From: Erysipelotrichaceae bacterium
GTDB taxonomy: Bacteria > Bacillota_I > Bacilli_A > Acholeplasmatales > Anaeroplasmataceae
Direction: 5' to 3'
Assembly: GCA_015059145.1 (NCBI GenBank)
Contig: SVAZ01000001.1
Location: forward strand, 124,001-188,000
DNA length: 64,000 nt
The stretch's first letter is position 1. Each line of letters opens with the position of its first letter. A program made the translations under genes and the position numbers. Shown here in pieces: positions 8,877-18,182 of this stretch. The notes beneath the pieces are model-generated. The model was not told the DNA's origin and searched no databases. It saw only the letters and a list, made by a program, of their open reading frames with translations.

Positions 8877-9818
8877 TTATAATGAATTAATTTTGCTAAT
8901 TAATTCATCCTTCTCCTTTTTAGCATCATTAACTAGAGTTTCAAGAATTTCCTTAACACTTGCCTTTTTAGTTACTATACCAGCAACCTGACCCATCATA
9001 ACAGATCCATTATCAACATCACCATCAAAAACAGCACGTCTTAATGCACCTAATGTTAATTGTTCTAATTCATCTCTAGTAGCGTTTCTAGCCTCCATAG
9101 CTAGATATTCTTTAGTCATTTTGTTTTTATAAATTCTTACAGGAGCACCTAAGCTTCTACCTGTAACTACTGTATCACTGTCACGCGCCTTAATAACAGC
9201 ATCCTTATAATTCTCATGGATTGGACATTCATCTGAAACAAGTAGACAAGTTCCAACCTGAATTCCAATAGCGCCTAAGGCTAAAGCAGCGTTTAATTGC
9301 TTACCAGTAGCAATACCTCCAGCAGCAATTACTGGGACATTTACAGCTTCAATAACTTGAGGAACTAAAGCCATAGTTGTTGCTTCACCAACGTGTCCAC
9401 CTGATTCAGTTCCTTCAACAATAAATCCATCAACACCATAGCGTTCAAGTCTTTTTGCAAGTGCAACAGCAGCAACAACAGGGAATACCTTAATTCCAGC
9501 AGCCTTTAAGCCTTCTACATAGCTACCTGGATTACCGGCACCAGTAGTGACTACAGCAGGCTTTTGCTCGATGATAACATCTACAATGTTCTTTGCGTGT
9601 GGATTCATAAGCATGATATTAACACCAAAAGGCTTGTCAGTTAAGCTTTTGCATTTAATAATTTCACTTCTAGTTTTTTCAGCATCCCATGCACCAGTAG
9701 CGATAATTCCCAAGCCACCAGCGTTAGATACAGCAGCAGCAAATTCAGCAGTACCAATATTTGCCATTGCTCCACCAATAATTGGATATTTAATGTTTAA
9801 CATTTCATTTAATAGCAT
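8877..9818 (-). CDS. fabK: Enoyl-[ACP] reductase II (FMN-dependent)
   Basis: Last reductive step of the elongation cycle. The 313-aa nitronate-monooxygenase-like TIM-barrel flavoprotein begins with the FabK pattern YPIIGGAMANIG and contains VEGTESGGHVG and PVIAAGGIATG for FMN phosphate binding. It resembles FabK of streptococci and clostridia rather than the short-chain FabI. No fabI is seen in the window. Enzymes of this class are poorly inhibited by triclosan (family knowledge). Confidence 0.95.
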   Translation of the reverse strand: MLLNEMLNIKYPIIGGAMANIGTAEFAAAVSNAGGLGIIATGAWDAEKTRSEIIKCKSLTDKPFGVNIMLMNPHAKNIVDVIIEQKPAVVTTGAGNPGSYVEGLKAAGIKVFPVVAAVALAKRLERYGVDGFIVEGTESGGHVGEATTMALVPQVIEAVNVPVIAAGGIATGKQLNAALALGAIGIQVGTCLLVSDECPIHENYKDAVIKARDSDTVVTGRSLGAPVRIYKNKMTKEYLAMEARNATRDELEQLTLGALRRAVFDGDVDNGSVMMGQVAGIVTKKASVKEILETLVNDAKKEKDELISKINSL

Positions 9819-9820
9819 AA

Positions 9821-10783
9821 TTACATTTTAATGATTGCAGAAGCCCAGGTTAAGCCTGCCCCAAAGCCTGCTAGCAATACATTGTCTCCTTTTTTAATTT
9901 TATTTTCATTATAAGCCTCAGATAACAAAAGTGGAATACTTGCAGCAGAGGTATTTCCAAATTTATTTAGATTTGTTAGTACCTTTTCATATGGTATATT
10001 CATTTGCTTTGCTACCTGATCAATGATTCTTATATTTGCTTGATGTGGAACGATATAGTCAATATCTTCAATTGTCATTTGAGATTTATTTAAAATGCTT
10101 GTGATAGCATCATCAAGCGCATCAACTGCGAAGCGATATACCTCGCGTCCATTCATTTTTAAATAATAGTCCTCACAACATGAATTATTAAGTGGCTTAC
10201 TACCCTTTACTCCACTAGCGTATAATACGTCGTTTGTATCGCCCTTAGCCTTACAATAAAAATATGCATTATTCTCATCGGCTGATACAACACAAGCTCC
10301 AGCACCATCCCCAAACAGGATAGCAGTAGAACGATCGTTATAGTCTAAAAGCTTTGATAGCTTTTCAGCGCCAACTACTAATGCATATTTAAACCCATTA
10401 GCCTCAAGTAAGCTTGAAGCAACATTTAAGGCATATACGAATCCGCTACAAGCGGCGTTAATATCTAATGCCATAATTTTATCAGTTTTAAAATATTTTA
10501 ATAGCTTACATGCCACGCTTGGTGTAAAATCATCAGGCGTGATTGTAGCACATATAACCAAATCAATCTCTTCTATAGTTATATTAGCATCCTCAAGTGC
10601 TCTTTTTGCAGCTTCGAATGCTAATATAGAGGTATCATCATTAGAAGAGACATATCTTGTCTTTATTCCTGTTCTTTTTGTAATCCATTCATCTGAGGTA
10701 TCCATTATCCTAGATAGCTCATCATTTGAAATTAAGGTATCAGGAATATAATGACCAATACCTCTAATATTTAATTTACTCAT
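9821..10783 (-). CDS. fabH: 3-oxoacyl-[ACP] synthase III
   Basis: Initiates fatty-acid synthesis by condensing acyl-CoA with malonyl-ACP. From the ATG at 10783 it is 320 aa, with Cys112 (NAACSGF), VPHQAN (His) and NKFGNTSAAS (Asn) making the KAS III triad. An upstream in-frame TTG (10798) exists, but the ATG gives the expected MSKLNIRGIG start and an 8-base ATGAGTAA overlap with the accA stop, so it is preferred. Confidence 0.96.
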   Translation of the reverse strand: MSKLNIRGIGHYIPDTLISNDELSRIMDTSDEWITKRTGIKTRYVSSNDDTSILAFEAAKRALEDANITIEEIDLVICATITPDDFTPSVACKLLKYFKTDKIMALDINAACSGFVYALNVASSLLEANGFKYALVVGAEKLSKLLDYNDRSTAILFGDGAGACVVSADENNAYFYCKAKGDTNDVLYASGVKGSKPLNNSCCEDYYLKMNGREVYRFAVDALDDAITSILNKSQMTIEDIDYIVPHQANIRIIDQVAKQMNIPYEKVLTNLNKFGNTSAASIPLLLSEAYNENKIKKGDNVLLAGFGAGLTWASAIIKM

Positions 10784-11708
10784 TTTTAAAAGCCCCAATT
10801 TTTCTAAATTTATTGTAACGGTCGTTTACAATATATTTTTCATCCTTTTTTGAATAGAAAGCTAATTGCTTATCAATATATTTAGAAATCTCATTTATGA
10901 TATCCTTAAATCTTTCATGAATACCTAAAGGACCCTCAATAATAATTTCATCTACTATTTCCTTTTCCTTTAGGTCATAGCTTGTAAGCTTCATTTTATT
11001 TGCAGATTCAACTACTCTAGTTGCATCCTTAAATAAAATACTTGCAAAGCCTTCTGGTGATAAAATTGAATATACAGCATTTTCAAGCATTATGATTTTG
11101 TTTGCAACACTTAATGCTAATGCTCCACCAGAGCCACCCTCACCTATTACTATTGCGATAACAGGAACCTTAATATTTGAAAAGATCATTAGGCTTTCAG
11201 CGATAGCTCTAGATTGACCTCTCTCCTCAGCACCCTTACCAGGATAAGCACCTGATGTATCTACAATTGTAATTATTGGACGTTTAAACTTTTCTGCTTG
11301 TAGGGCTAATCTTTTAGCCTTTCTAAAGCCTTCAGGATTTGTTGCACCAAAGTTTCTCTTTAGATTCTCATCTAATGTTTTACCCTTTGCTTGTGCAATT
11401 ACAGTAACTGGAGTTTCATTAAAATAACCAATACCACCTACAATTGACTGATCATCACCGAAGTAGTAGTCTCCATGAAACTCAATAAAGTCTGTAAATA
11501 GTAATCTAATATAATCCATTGCCTTTGGTCTATCCATTTCTCTAGCAATTGAAACTCGATCCCATGGAGTTAATGATTCGTAGCATTTTTTTTGTAGCTC
11601 GGCAATTTCATTTTTTAGATTTTGAAATTCAATAAATTGATTTTCGTTTAGAGCATTAAGCTCGTTCTTTAATTCGATAATTTTATTTTTAGTTTCTAAA
11701 TAATTCAT
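10776..11708 (-). CDS. accA: Acetyl-CoA carboxylase carboxyltransferase subunit alpha
   Basis: Alpha subunit of the carboxyltransferase that transfers CO2 from carboxybiotin to acetyl-CoA. The 310-aa protein has a helical N-terminus typical of AccA, WDRVSIAREMDRP, and the crotonase-like core with GEGGSGGALAL lining the oxyanion region. It is 2 bases downstream of accD and overlaps fabH by 8 bases. Confidence 0.96.
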   Translation of the reverse strand: MNYLETKNKIIELKNELNALNENQFIEFQNLKNEIAELQKKCYESLTPWDRVSIAREMDRPKAMDYIRLLFTDFIEFHGDYYFGDDQSIVGGIGYFNETPVTVIAQAKGKTLDENLKRNFGATNPEGFRKAKRLALQAEKFKRPIITIVDTSGAYPGKGAEERGQSRAIAESLMIFSNIKVPVIAIVIGEGGSGGALALSVANKIIMLENAVYSILSPEGFASILFKDATRVVESANKMKLTSYDLKEKEIVDEIIIEGPLGIHERFKDIINEISKYIDKQLAFYSKKDEKYIVNDRYNKFRKIGAFKNE

Positions 11709-11710
11709 AA

Positions 11711-12583
11711 TTAATAGCGGTGAATCTTAAGAATCTTATATAAAGTATCCTTAAGCTCTTTCCTTTCTACAACCATATCTATAAAGCCCTTATCTAGTAG
11801 GAATTCAGATGTTTGGAATTCCTTAGGTAATTGCTCCTTGATTGTATTTTCTATTACACGTCTACCTGCAAATCCAATTAGAGCCTTTTGTTCAGCAATG
11901 CTAATATCAGCTAATGATGCAAAGCTAGCAGATACACCTCCAGTAGTTGGATTTGTAAATACACTTATATACAATAGGTTCTTTTCCTTATGTCTTGCGA
12001 TAGCGGCAGAGGTTTTAACCATTTGCATAAGAGAAACAATTCCCTCCTGCATACGCGCTCCACCTGATGCACAAAATAAAACAAGTGGTAGCTCCTTTTT
12101 AGTGGCCTCCTCAATAAATGAAGTAAGCTTGTCACCAACGACACTACCCATGCTTGCCATCATGAACGATGAATCCATAATGCCTAATGCTACATTGACA
12201 TCTTTAATTTTTGCAAAGTAGCAGCCTAAAGCATCCTTTAATCCAGTCTTTGCTTGATATGCCTTATATTTTTCTTCATATCCATCAAAATCGAATTCAG
12301 TTAATTCTAGACCAGGTAGGTATTCCTCATATTCATCAGCTATCATCTTAAGTCTAGATTTAATACCCAATGTATGTGGAAAGCCACAATTAGGGCATAC
12401 AAAATAATTTGCCTCTAATTCATCTGTTAAAATATTTGATTTACAGCTGTGACATACAAGTAATAAATCATCAGGTATTTCAACTGCTGTAAATGGATTT
12501 TTTTCTTTTATATATCTTAGCTCAACTAAGTCTTTTTTAAATGTTTTGAGCTTCGTCTTTTTTTCTTGAAATGCGTTTTTCAC
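11711..12583 (-). CDS. accD: Acetyl-CoA carboxylase carboxyltransferase subunit beta
   Basis: Beta subunit of the carboxyltransferase. The 290-aa protein has an N-terminal zinc ribbon (Cys44, Cys47, Cys63, Cys66) followed by the crotonase-fold domain with SGGARMQEG and TNPTTGGVSASF. The start is a GTG at 12583, 47 bases inside the accC 3' end. It is supported by an AAGGAAG ribosome binding site about 10 bases upstream and by the absence of any other usual start before the zinc ribbon. Confidence 0.95.
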   Translation of the reverse strand: MKNAFQEKKTKLKTFKKDLVELRYIKEKNPFTAVEIPDDLLLVCHSCKSNILTDELEANYFVCPNCGFPHTLGIKSRLKMIADEYEEYLPGLELTEFDFDGYEEKYKAYQAKTGLKDALGCYFAKIKDVNVALGIMDSSFMMASMGSVVGDKLTSFIEEATKKELPLVLFCASGGARMQEGIVSLMQMVKTSAAIARHKEKNLLYISVFTNPTTGGVSASFASLADISIAEQKALIGFAGRRVIENTIKEQLPKEFQTSEFLLDKGFIDMVVERKELKDTLYKILKIHRY

Positions 12584-13934
12584 TCTTAACTACTTCCTTT
12601 TGCAATTCTTCAATGAAACCAATATTGTAATTTCCTGAAATAAATAATGGTGAGTGTAAAATCATATATTGATACTCAATATTAGTTTTAACACCTTCGA
12701 TTATTAATTCCTCTAGTGCACCTCGCATTTTGCGAATACACTCTAATCTTGTTGGTGCAAATGTAATAAGCTTTAAAATCATAGAATCATAAAATGGTGG
12801 AATTTCATATCCAACATATGTTGAGGAATCAATTCTAACCCCCTTACCACCAGGTAGATTCATAAATGTTATCTTACCAGGAGAAGGAGCAAAGTCTCGA
12901 TCAATATCCTCAGCATTAATACGACATTCCATAGAATATCCTAAAAGCTTAATATCCTCTTGCTTTAATTGAAGCTCCAATCCAGAAGCTATTCTAATTT
13001 GATTTTTTATAATATCAACATTTGTTACCATTTCAGATACAGGGTGCTCTACTTGAATACGGGTATTCATTTCAATGAAATAGTAATCTTGGTTTTGATC
13101 AACTAAAAATTCAATAGTACCAACACTATCATATTTTACAGATTTACATGCTTTTATTGCATCCTGATACATATTTTCCTTAACATCATTATTCAAGAAG
13201 AAGCAAGGAGATTCCTCGATCATTTTTTGCTTTCTTCTTTGAACTGAGCAATCACGCTCAAATAAATGGATAACATTACCATGCTTATCAGCTAGAATTT
13301 GAACCTCTACATGCTTAGGGTTTAGTAAAAGCTTTTCGATATAAACATCATCATCACCGAAATTAGCCTTAGCTTCAGCCTTGGCAGTATAGAATGCATC
13401 CTCAAAATCATCCTCAGAGTAGCTAGTGCGCATACCCTTACCACCGCCACCATTAGAGGCTTTAATTAAAACAGGGAAGCCGATTTGTGCTGCGATCTTC
13501 ACACCCTCTGCAGCATTATGCACAACACCCTTACTTCCAGGTACTACAGGTACCTTAGCCTTTTGCATAATTTTTCTTGCTTCACTCTTATTTCCCATTT
13601 TATCTATAACATCAGGATTGGGACCGATAAATGTCATTTGACATCTTTCAACTAATCTAGCAAATTTAGAATTTTCTGATAAGAATCCAAACCCTGGATG
13701 GATTGCATCACATCCAGTTAAGCTTGCAGCACTAATAATATTAGCCATATTTAAATAGCTATCCTTTGCCTTTGGACCGCCAACACAAATTGCTTCATCA
13801 GCAAGCTGTACATGAAGCGCCTCCTTATCAGCAGTAGAATAGATGGCTACAGTTTTAATACCCATTTCCTTACATGCTCTTATGATTCTAACAGCAATTT
13901 CGCCACGATTAGCAATTAATATCTTCTTAATCAT
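12537..13934 (-). CDS. accC: Acetyl-CoA carboxylase biotin carboxylase subunit
   Basis: ATP-grasp enzyme that carboxylates biotin on AccB. The 465-aa protein has the N-terminal LIANRGEIAVRI, the glycine-rich ATP loop ASNGGGGKGMR, and the catalytic EMNTRIQVEHPV segment. The last 15 or so residues are basic (SEKRISRKKDEAQNI) and are encoded over the accD start, so this tail may exist partly because of the 47-base overlap. It is 4 bases after accB. Confidence 0.97.
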   Translation of the reverse strand: MIKKILIANRGEIAVRIIRACKEMGIKTVAIYSTADKEALHVQLADEAICVGGPKAKDSYLNMANIISAASLTGCDAIHPGFGFLSENSKFARLVERCQMTFIGPNPDVIDKMGNKSEARKIMQKAKVPVVPGSKGVVHNAAEGVKIAAQIGFPVLIKASNGGGGKGMRTSYSEDDFEDAFYTAKAEAKANFGDDDVYIEKLLLNPKHVEVQILADKHGNVIHLFERDCSVQRRKQKMIEESPCFFLNNDVKENMYQDAIKACKSVKYDSVGTIEFLVDQNQDYYFIEMNTRIQVEHPVSEMVTNVDIIKNQIRIASGLELQLKQEDIKLLGYSMECRINAEDIDRDFAPSPGKITFMNLPGGKGVRIDSSTYVGYEIPPFYDSMILKLITFAPTRLECIRKMRGALEELIIEGVKTNIEYQYMILHSPLFISGNYNIGFIEELQKEVVKSEKRISRKKDEAQNI

Positions 13935-13938
13935 GGCG

Positions 13939-14361
13939 TTATTCTCCTATTATAATTAAGTCCTGATCAAATTGAACTAAATCCTCATTATTAACAAGAA
14001 TATCAATAATAGTACCATCAACAGGACTTGTGATTTCATTCATTACCTTCATTGCTTCAATGATACATAATACATCACCCTTTTTTACCTTTTGTCCTTT
14101 AGTGATAAAAGGTGGATGCTTTTCAGCTCTTTGTTGATAGAATGTACCTACAACAGGTGATTTAACATGAGTATTATTATCAGCAGCGGAAGCCTTTACT
14201 TCAGTTTGGACTTGTTCTAAACCAGCTGATTCAACATATATTGGTTGAACAGGTTTATCATTTTTTTCAAGTTTAATCTTCATATCTCCAAGCTCTAAAT
14301 CAAGCTTTGCTATTTTAGAGTCCTCGAAGATTTTAATAATTTTTTCAATATTTTCAATCAT
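13939..14361 (-). CDS. accB: Biotin carboxyl carrier protein of acetyl-CoA carboxylase
   Basis: Carries biotin between AccC and AccA/AccD. The C-terminal lipoyl/biotinyl domain has the EAMKVMNEI motif with the biotinylated Lys105. The middle is a short, poorly conserved linker, as usual in BCCP. The ATG at 14361 (140 aa) is preferred over a GTG two codons upstream because GGGG lies 8 bases before it. BirA at the end of the same operon modifies it. Confidence 0.95.
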   Translation of the reverse strand: MIENIEKIIKIFEDSKIAKLDLELGDMKIKLEKNDKPVQPIYVESAGLEQVQTEVKASAADNNTHVKSPVVGTFYQQRAEKHPPFITKGQKVKKGDVLCIIEAMKVMNEITSPVDGTIIDILVNNEDLVQFDQDLIIIGE

Positions 14362-14383
14362 AATCACTACCCCTATATCTCAA

Positions 14384-14611
14384 TTATTTTAGCTTATTGT
14401 TTAATATATTAACAATGTCTCCAATAGTTTTTAATTCAGCTAATTCATCATCTGAAATTTTGACGTTAAATTGAGATTCAAGCTCTAGTATTATTTCTAC
14501 TGAATCTAATGAATCCACACCTAAGTCATCCTTAAGCGAAGCCTCCATTGTAACCTCGTTTGGATCAATGTTTGTAGTTTGCACTAAAACCTCTTTAACC
14601 TTCTCTAACAT
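14384..14611 (-). CDS. acpP: Acyl carrier protein
   Basis: Carries growing acyl chains on 4'-phosphopantetheine. From the ATG at 14611 it is 75 aa, acidic and four-helical, with the prosthetic-group Ser34 in GVDSLDSVE. A longer reading from TTG is possible, but the ATG follows GGAGG at correct spacing (GGAGGTTATAGGA). It is the first gene of the 12-gene fatty-acid operon, downstream of the promoter at 14.66-14.69 kb. Confidence 0.96.
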   Translation of the reverse strand: MLEKVKEVLVQTTNIDPNEVTMEASLKDDLGVDSLDSVEIILELESQFNVKISDDELAELKTIGDIVNILNNKLK

Positions 14612-14662
14612 TCCTATAACCTCCAAATTATGAATATAGAACCCTTGTAAAGTTCTTTTTAC

Positions 14663-14691
14663 ATTTTATATCATATGGTTTTATATGTCAA
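14663..14691 (-). promoter_or_regulatory. Promoter of the fatty-acid operon
   Basis: On the minus strand: TTGACA (14686-14691), 17-base spacer, TAAAAT (14663-14668), about 50 bases before acpP. I see no clear FapR or FabT operator and no regulator gene in the operon. Confidence 0.8.
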
Positions 14692-14823
14692 TAATTTTGT
14701 GTCGTATGATGATATAATTTTTGTAGATTAATTGTAGAGTGAGGAAAAATATTCTATTTTTAAATATTGTATTCCCTTTAAAAATAAACAAAATATTGTA
14801 TAATTAATCGTAGAGGTGATAGT

Positions 14824-15024
14824 GTGAATGTTTATAAATTAAAAAAATATATTCTTCCTATTATAGCTTTAGCTATGTTAGTTATATCATCTATTTTATA
14901 TTTGTGTATTCAAAATACTGCAATGTCTATTGTGTATATGTTTTTAATTTTAGTAGTTATTGCATTATTAACATATTATCTGTTTTTTAGTAAGGAGAAT
15001 GAAAATGAAAGAGATAAAGGATAA
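14824..15024 (+). CDS. Small membrane protein, 66 aa, unknown
   Basis: Family unknown. It starts at GTG 14824 after AGAGGTG, with a TATAAT at 14799-14804. Two hydrophobic segments (about residues 9-29 and 33-54) with a short turn make an integral membrane hairpin, followed by a charged tail (KENENERDKG). The 3' end overlaps the start region of the DUF3737 gene by 20 bases, suggesting coupled translation. Confidence 0.6.
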   Translation: MNVYKLKKYILPIIALAMLVISSILYLCIQNTAMSIVYMFLILVVIALLTYYLFFSKENENERDKG

Positions 15025-15865
15025 AAGCTTTCAAGAGGAAAGGGCTCTTTATAACAGTGCGAATTTAAAAATAATTAATTGTAGATTTGAAGGCGAAGAG
15101 GATGGAGAATCAGCATTAAAGGAATCGTGTGATATTACAATGGATAATTGCTATATGGATTTAAGATATCCATTATGGCATACTAATAACATCAATGTAA
15201 AGAACTCTGAGATGACTTCAAATTGTAGAGCTCCAATGTGGTATATGGATGATGCAACCATTGAGAATTGTAAACTTTTGGGAATAAAGGCAGTTAGAGA
15301 ATGTAGTGATGTTTTTATTAATGATTGTGTTATAGAATCACCTGAGTTTGGATGGAAGTCTTGTGGTCTAACAATAAAGAATACAAGTCTTAAGGGTGAA
15401 TATGTTTTTTTAGACAGTAAAGGATTAATGTTTAATAACTTCACATTAGATGGTAAATATTCTTTTCAATATGTTAACAATGTAAAAATTAGCAATAGTA
15501 ATTTAAGGACTAAGGATGCGTTTTGGCATGCTAAGGACGTAGAGGTATATGACACAATATTAGAAGGCGAGTATTTAGGATGGTATTCTGAAAATCTTAC
15601 TTTGGTTAGATGTCATATAAAAGGTACACAGCCATTATGCTATTGTAAGAATTTAAAAATGATCGATTGTGTTATGGAGGGTACTGATTTATCATTTGAA
15701 AATAGTTCATGTGATGTAACTGTTATTGGAAATGTTGAATCTATTAAAAATCCAAAGGATGGATTAATTGTTGTGGATTCTTATACTGATTTAATTTTAG
15801 ATTCACCTAATTTTAAAACTACTGCGGAGGTTAGAGTTAGAAGTAAAAAAGCTGTTAAAGCATAA
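15005..15865 (+). CDS. DUF3737 family protein (right-handed beta-helix)
   Basis: Matches my recollection of DUF3737: repeated short strands of the form 'xxIxNCxxxG' with recurring WHTNNI, MWYMDDATIENC, LWHT, FWHAKDVEV and WYSENLTLVRC rungs, as expected of a parallel beta-helix. No signal peptide is present, so it is probably cytoplasmic; biochemical function is unknown. The ATG at 15005 (286 aa) has AAGGAG 7 bases upstream; the ATG at 14999 is too close to it. Confidence 0.85.
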   Translation: MKEIKDKSFQEERALYNSANLKIINCRFEGEEDGESALKESCDITMDNCYMDLRYPLWHTNNINVKNSEMTSNCRAPMWYMDDATIENCKLLGIKAVRECSDVFINDCVIESPEFGWKSCGLTIKNTSLKGEYVFLDSKGLMFNNFTLDGKYSFQYVNNVKISNSNLRTKDAFWHAKDVEVYDTILEGEYLGWYSENLTLVRCHIKGTQPLCYCKNLKMIDCVMEGTDLSFENSSCDVTVIGNVESIKNPKDGLIVVDSYTDLILDSPNFKTTAEVRVRSKKAVKA

Positions 15866-15877
15866 TAGGCAGATTGT

Positions 15878-16093
15878 ATGAGTAGCTTTGGGTTAGAGTT
15901 TAATAATTTTTGATTTACATCGTCAATTGTTTTATTATCGTTTATTGCTATATCATTGTCTATTACATATAATATTAAAAAAATAGAATATAATATTACA
16001 TCCCAAAGAAAGCTAAATAATACTATAGAAGAAAATGGCATTATCGTATTAAAGGATGAGCAGGCCATAATAAATGTTGAGAAAGGTAATTAA
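15878..16093 (+). pseudogene. Small membrane-protein ORF interrupted by in-frame TGA
   Basis: Reading from ATG 15878 gives 11 codons, a TGA at 15911-15913, then an uninterrupted 59-codon frame ending TAA at 16091. The second part has a clear membrane segment (SIVLLSFIAISLSI) followed by a polar tail (NIKKIEYNITSQRKLNN...). No ATG, GTG or TTG lies between the TGA and the membrane segment. It stops 1 base before the cupin ATG, the spacing of a real operon member. It is either a gene with a nonsense mutation, a readthrough case, or chance; start signal is weak. Confidence 0.4.
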
Positions 16094-16094
16094 T

Positions 16095-16424
16095 ATGAAA
16101 ATAGATTTTAACAAATTAGATGCTCAAAAGCTAGAGAGTTTTCAAGGTGGATTAAAGCATTTTGATGCAAATATTTATAATGATGGTATCAATAAAATAA
16201 TAAGAGGTAAGCTTATACCAGGTGCCTCTATTGGGCTTCATACTCATGATTCATCATCAGAGATAATTTTTATTACTAAGGGGTGTGCAAAATTTGTTAC
16301 TGATGATGTGGTTGAATATGTTAATGAAGGGGAATGTCATTATTGTAAAAAGGGTAGTAGCCATACCCTTATTAATGAAACGAAAGAGGATATAGAATTT
16401 TTTGCTGTAGTTCCTCAGCAATAG
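16095..16424 (+). CDS. Cupin domain protein
   Basis: Small single-domain cupin of 109 aa. The two cupin motifs are visible: GASIGLHTHDSSSEIIFITKG (first, with H-x-H and Glu metal ligands) and EGECHYCKKGSSHTLIN (second, with His). Likely a metal-binding fold; substrate unknown. ATG 16095 has AAAGG about 9 bases upstream; a TTG further upstream is unlikely. It lies 10 bases before the ABC exporter. Confidence 0.8.
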   Translation: MKIDFNKLDAQKLESFQGGLKHFDANIYNDGINKIIRGKLIPGASIGLHTHDSSSEIIFITKGCAKFVTDDVVEYVNEGECHYCKKGSSHTLINETKEDIEFFAVVPQQ

Positions 16425-16434
16425 AGGTGGAAAA

Positions 16435-18165
16435 ATGTTAAAAAGATTTTTTAGCTACTATAAGCCGTATAAGGGAATGTTTATGCTAGATATGCTAGCA
16501 TCATTATTCATAGCACTAATAGGTATGTGTTATCCAGTGTTAACAAATACTATATTAGATGATATTGTCCCAAATGAGCTTATGCTAATAGATGAAAAGA
16601 TAAAGTTTATAATTATTTTTGGAGCGTGCTTATTAGCTTGTTATTTTATTAGAATGCTATTAAGATATTTTGTTCAATATTATGGACATGTTATTGGTGT
16701 TAAGATGCAGGCTGATATGAGAAGAGATATGTTTAATAAGCTTCAAAAGCTTCCATTTTCTTATTATGATGAGCATGAGACTGGTAAGATTATGTCTAGA
16801 ATGACTAATGATTTAATGGAGGTTTCAGAGCTTGCTCATCATGGTCCTGAAAATTTATTTATTTGTGGAATTTCTGTTATTTTATCAGTAACATATTTAT
16901 TCTTTATTAATTGGATTTTTACTTTAGTTATATTAGCGTGTGTTCCATTTTTAATTATTATTACTATTGGATTAAGAAAGAAAATGCGAAATGCTTTTGC
17001 TGAAACTAGAAAATCAGTGGCTGAAATTAATGCCTCTTTAGAGTCTTCAATTACTGGTATTAGGGTTACAAAGGCATTTACTAATTCAGAAAGAGAATTG
17101 GATAAGTTTGAAAAGGGCAATTCTAATTATGTTAAATTTAGAAGTGTAGCCTATAAAGCAATGGGTCAATTCCATTCATCTACTACATTTATTACAGATT
17201 TATTTAATGTGGCTATATTAATTGCAGGTGGAATATTAGTAGCACTTGGTGATATGACAGTTGGAAGCTATGTGACCTTTGTTGTGTCGATTAATTTATT
17301 TATTAATCCCTTAACTACTTTAATTAATTTTGTTGAGCAATATCAAAATGGTGTTACTGGATTTAAGAGATTTGTTGAAATAATGGATACGGATGAGGAG
17401 CTAGAGGATAAGGAAGCTATAAATGTAGATAAATTAGAGGGTAGAATAGAATTTAAGGATGTCTCATTTGATTATGATACAACTAAAGGAGTTTTATCTA
17501 ATGTCTCATTTGATGTTAAAAAGGGTAAGACGATTGCATTAGTTGGTCCATCTGGTGGTGGTAAAACAACAATTTGTCATTTGATACCTAATTTTTATAA
17601 GATCTCTAGTGGAAATATTTATATTGATGAGTATGATATTAATAAATTATCATTTAAATCATTAAGAGGAAATATAGGTATTGTTCAGCAGGATGTATTC
17701 CTATTTAATGGAACAATTAAGGAAAATATCTTATATGGTAGATTAGATGCTACTGATGAAGAGATTATTGATGCAGCTCGTAGAGCGAATATTCATGATT
17801 ATATCCTTACGCTTGAGGATGGATATGATACTCAGATTGGTGAGCGTGGAGTAAAGCTTTCAGGTGGACAAAAGCAAAGGCTGTCTATAGCCAGAGTATT
17901 TTTAAAGAATCCATCTATTTTAATTTTAGATGAAGCGACAAGTGCTTTAGATAACGCAACAGAAATTATGATTCAATCTGCATTAGATGAATTATGTAAG
18001 GGTAGAACTACAATAGTTGTTGCCCATAGATTATCAACTATTAAAAATGCTGATGAGATATTTGTAGTTCAAAATGGTAAAATTGTTGAGCATGGCTCTC
18101 ATTGTAAGCTTTTAGAATTTGATGGTGAATATAAAAAGCTTTATGATGCACAATTTAATAGATAA
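16435..18165 (+). CDS. ABC transporter, fused permease and ATPase (exporter type)
   Basis: Half-transporter of the MsbA/BmrA type, 576 aa. Residues 1-310 form the six-helix exporter domain (type I ABC fold); the nucleotide-binding domain has Walker A GPSGGGKTT (about 371-379), signature LSGGQKQR (about 475-482) and Walker B ILILDEATSALD. It probably works as a homodimer since no partner gene is adjacent. Substrate (lipid, drug or peptide) cannot be told from sequence. Confidence 0.95.
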   Translation: MLKRFFSYYKPYKGMFMLDMLASLFIALIGMCYPVLTNTILDDIVPNELMLIDEKIKFIIIFGACLLACYFIRMLLRYFVQYYGHVIGVKMQADMRRDMFNKLQKLPFSYYDEHETGKIMSRMTNDLMEVSELAHHGPENLFICGISVILSVTYLFFINWIFTLVILACVPFLIIITIGLRKKMRNAFAETRKSVAEINASLESSITGIRVTKAFTNSERELDKFEKGNSNYVKFRSVAYKAMGQFHSSTTFITDLFNVAILIAGGILVALGDMTVGSYVTFVVSINLFINPLTTLINFVEQYQNGVTGFKRFVEIMDTDEELEDKEAINVDKLEGRIEFKDVSFDYDTTKGVLSNVSFDVKKGKTIALVGPSGGGKTTICHLIPNFYKISSGNIYIDEYDINKLSFKSLRGNIGIVQQDVFLFNGTIKENILYGRLDATDEEIIDAARRANIHDYILTLEDGYDTQIGERGVKLSGGQKQRLSIARVFLKNPSILILDEATSALDNATEIMIQSALDELCKGRTTIVVAHRLSTIKNADEIFVVQNGKIVEHGSHCKLLEFDGEYKKLYDAQFNR

Positions 18166-18182
18166 GAGAAAGAGGTGCTTTT

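Noticed and set aside
15781-16068. 95-aa minus-strand ORF with hydrophobic segments
   Set aside because: Antisense to the end of the DUF3737 gene and to the plus-strand small ORF; no ribosome binding site.
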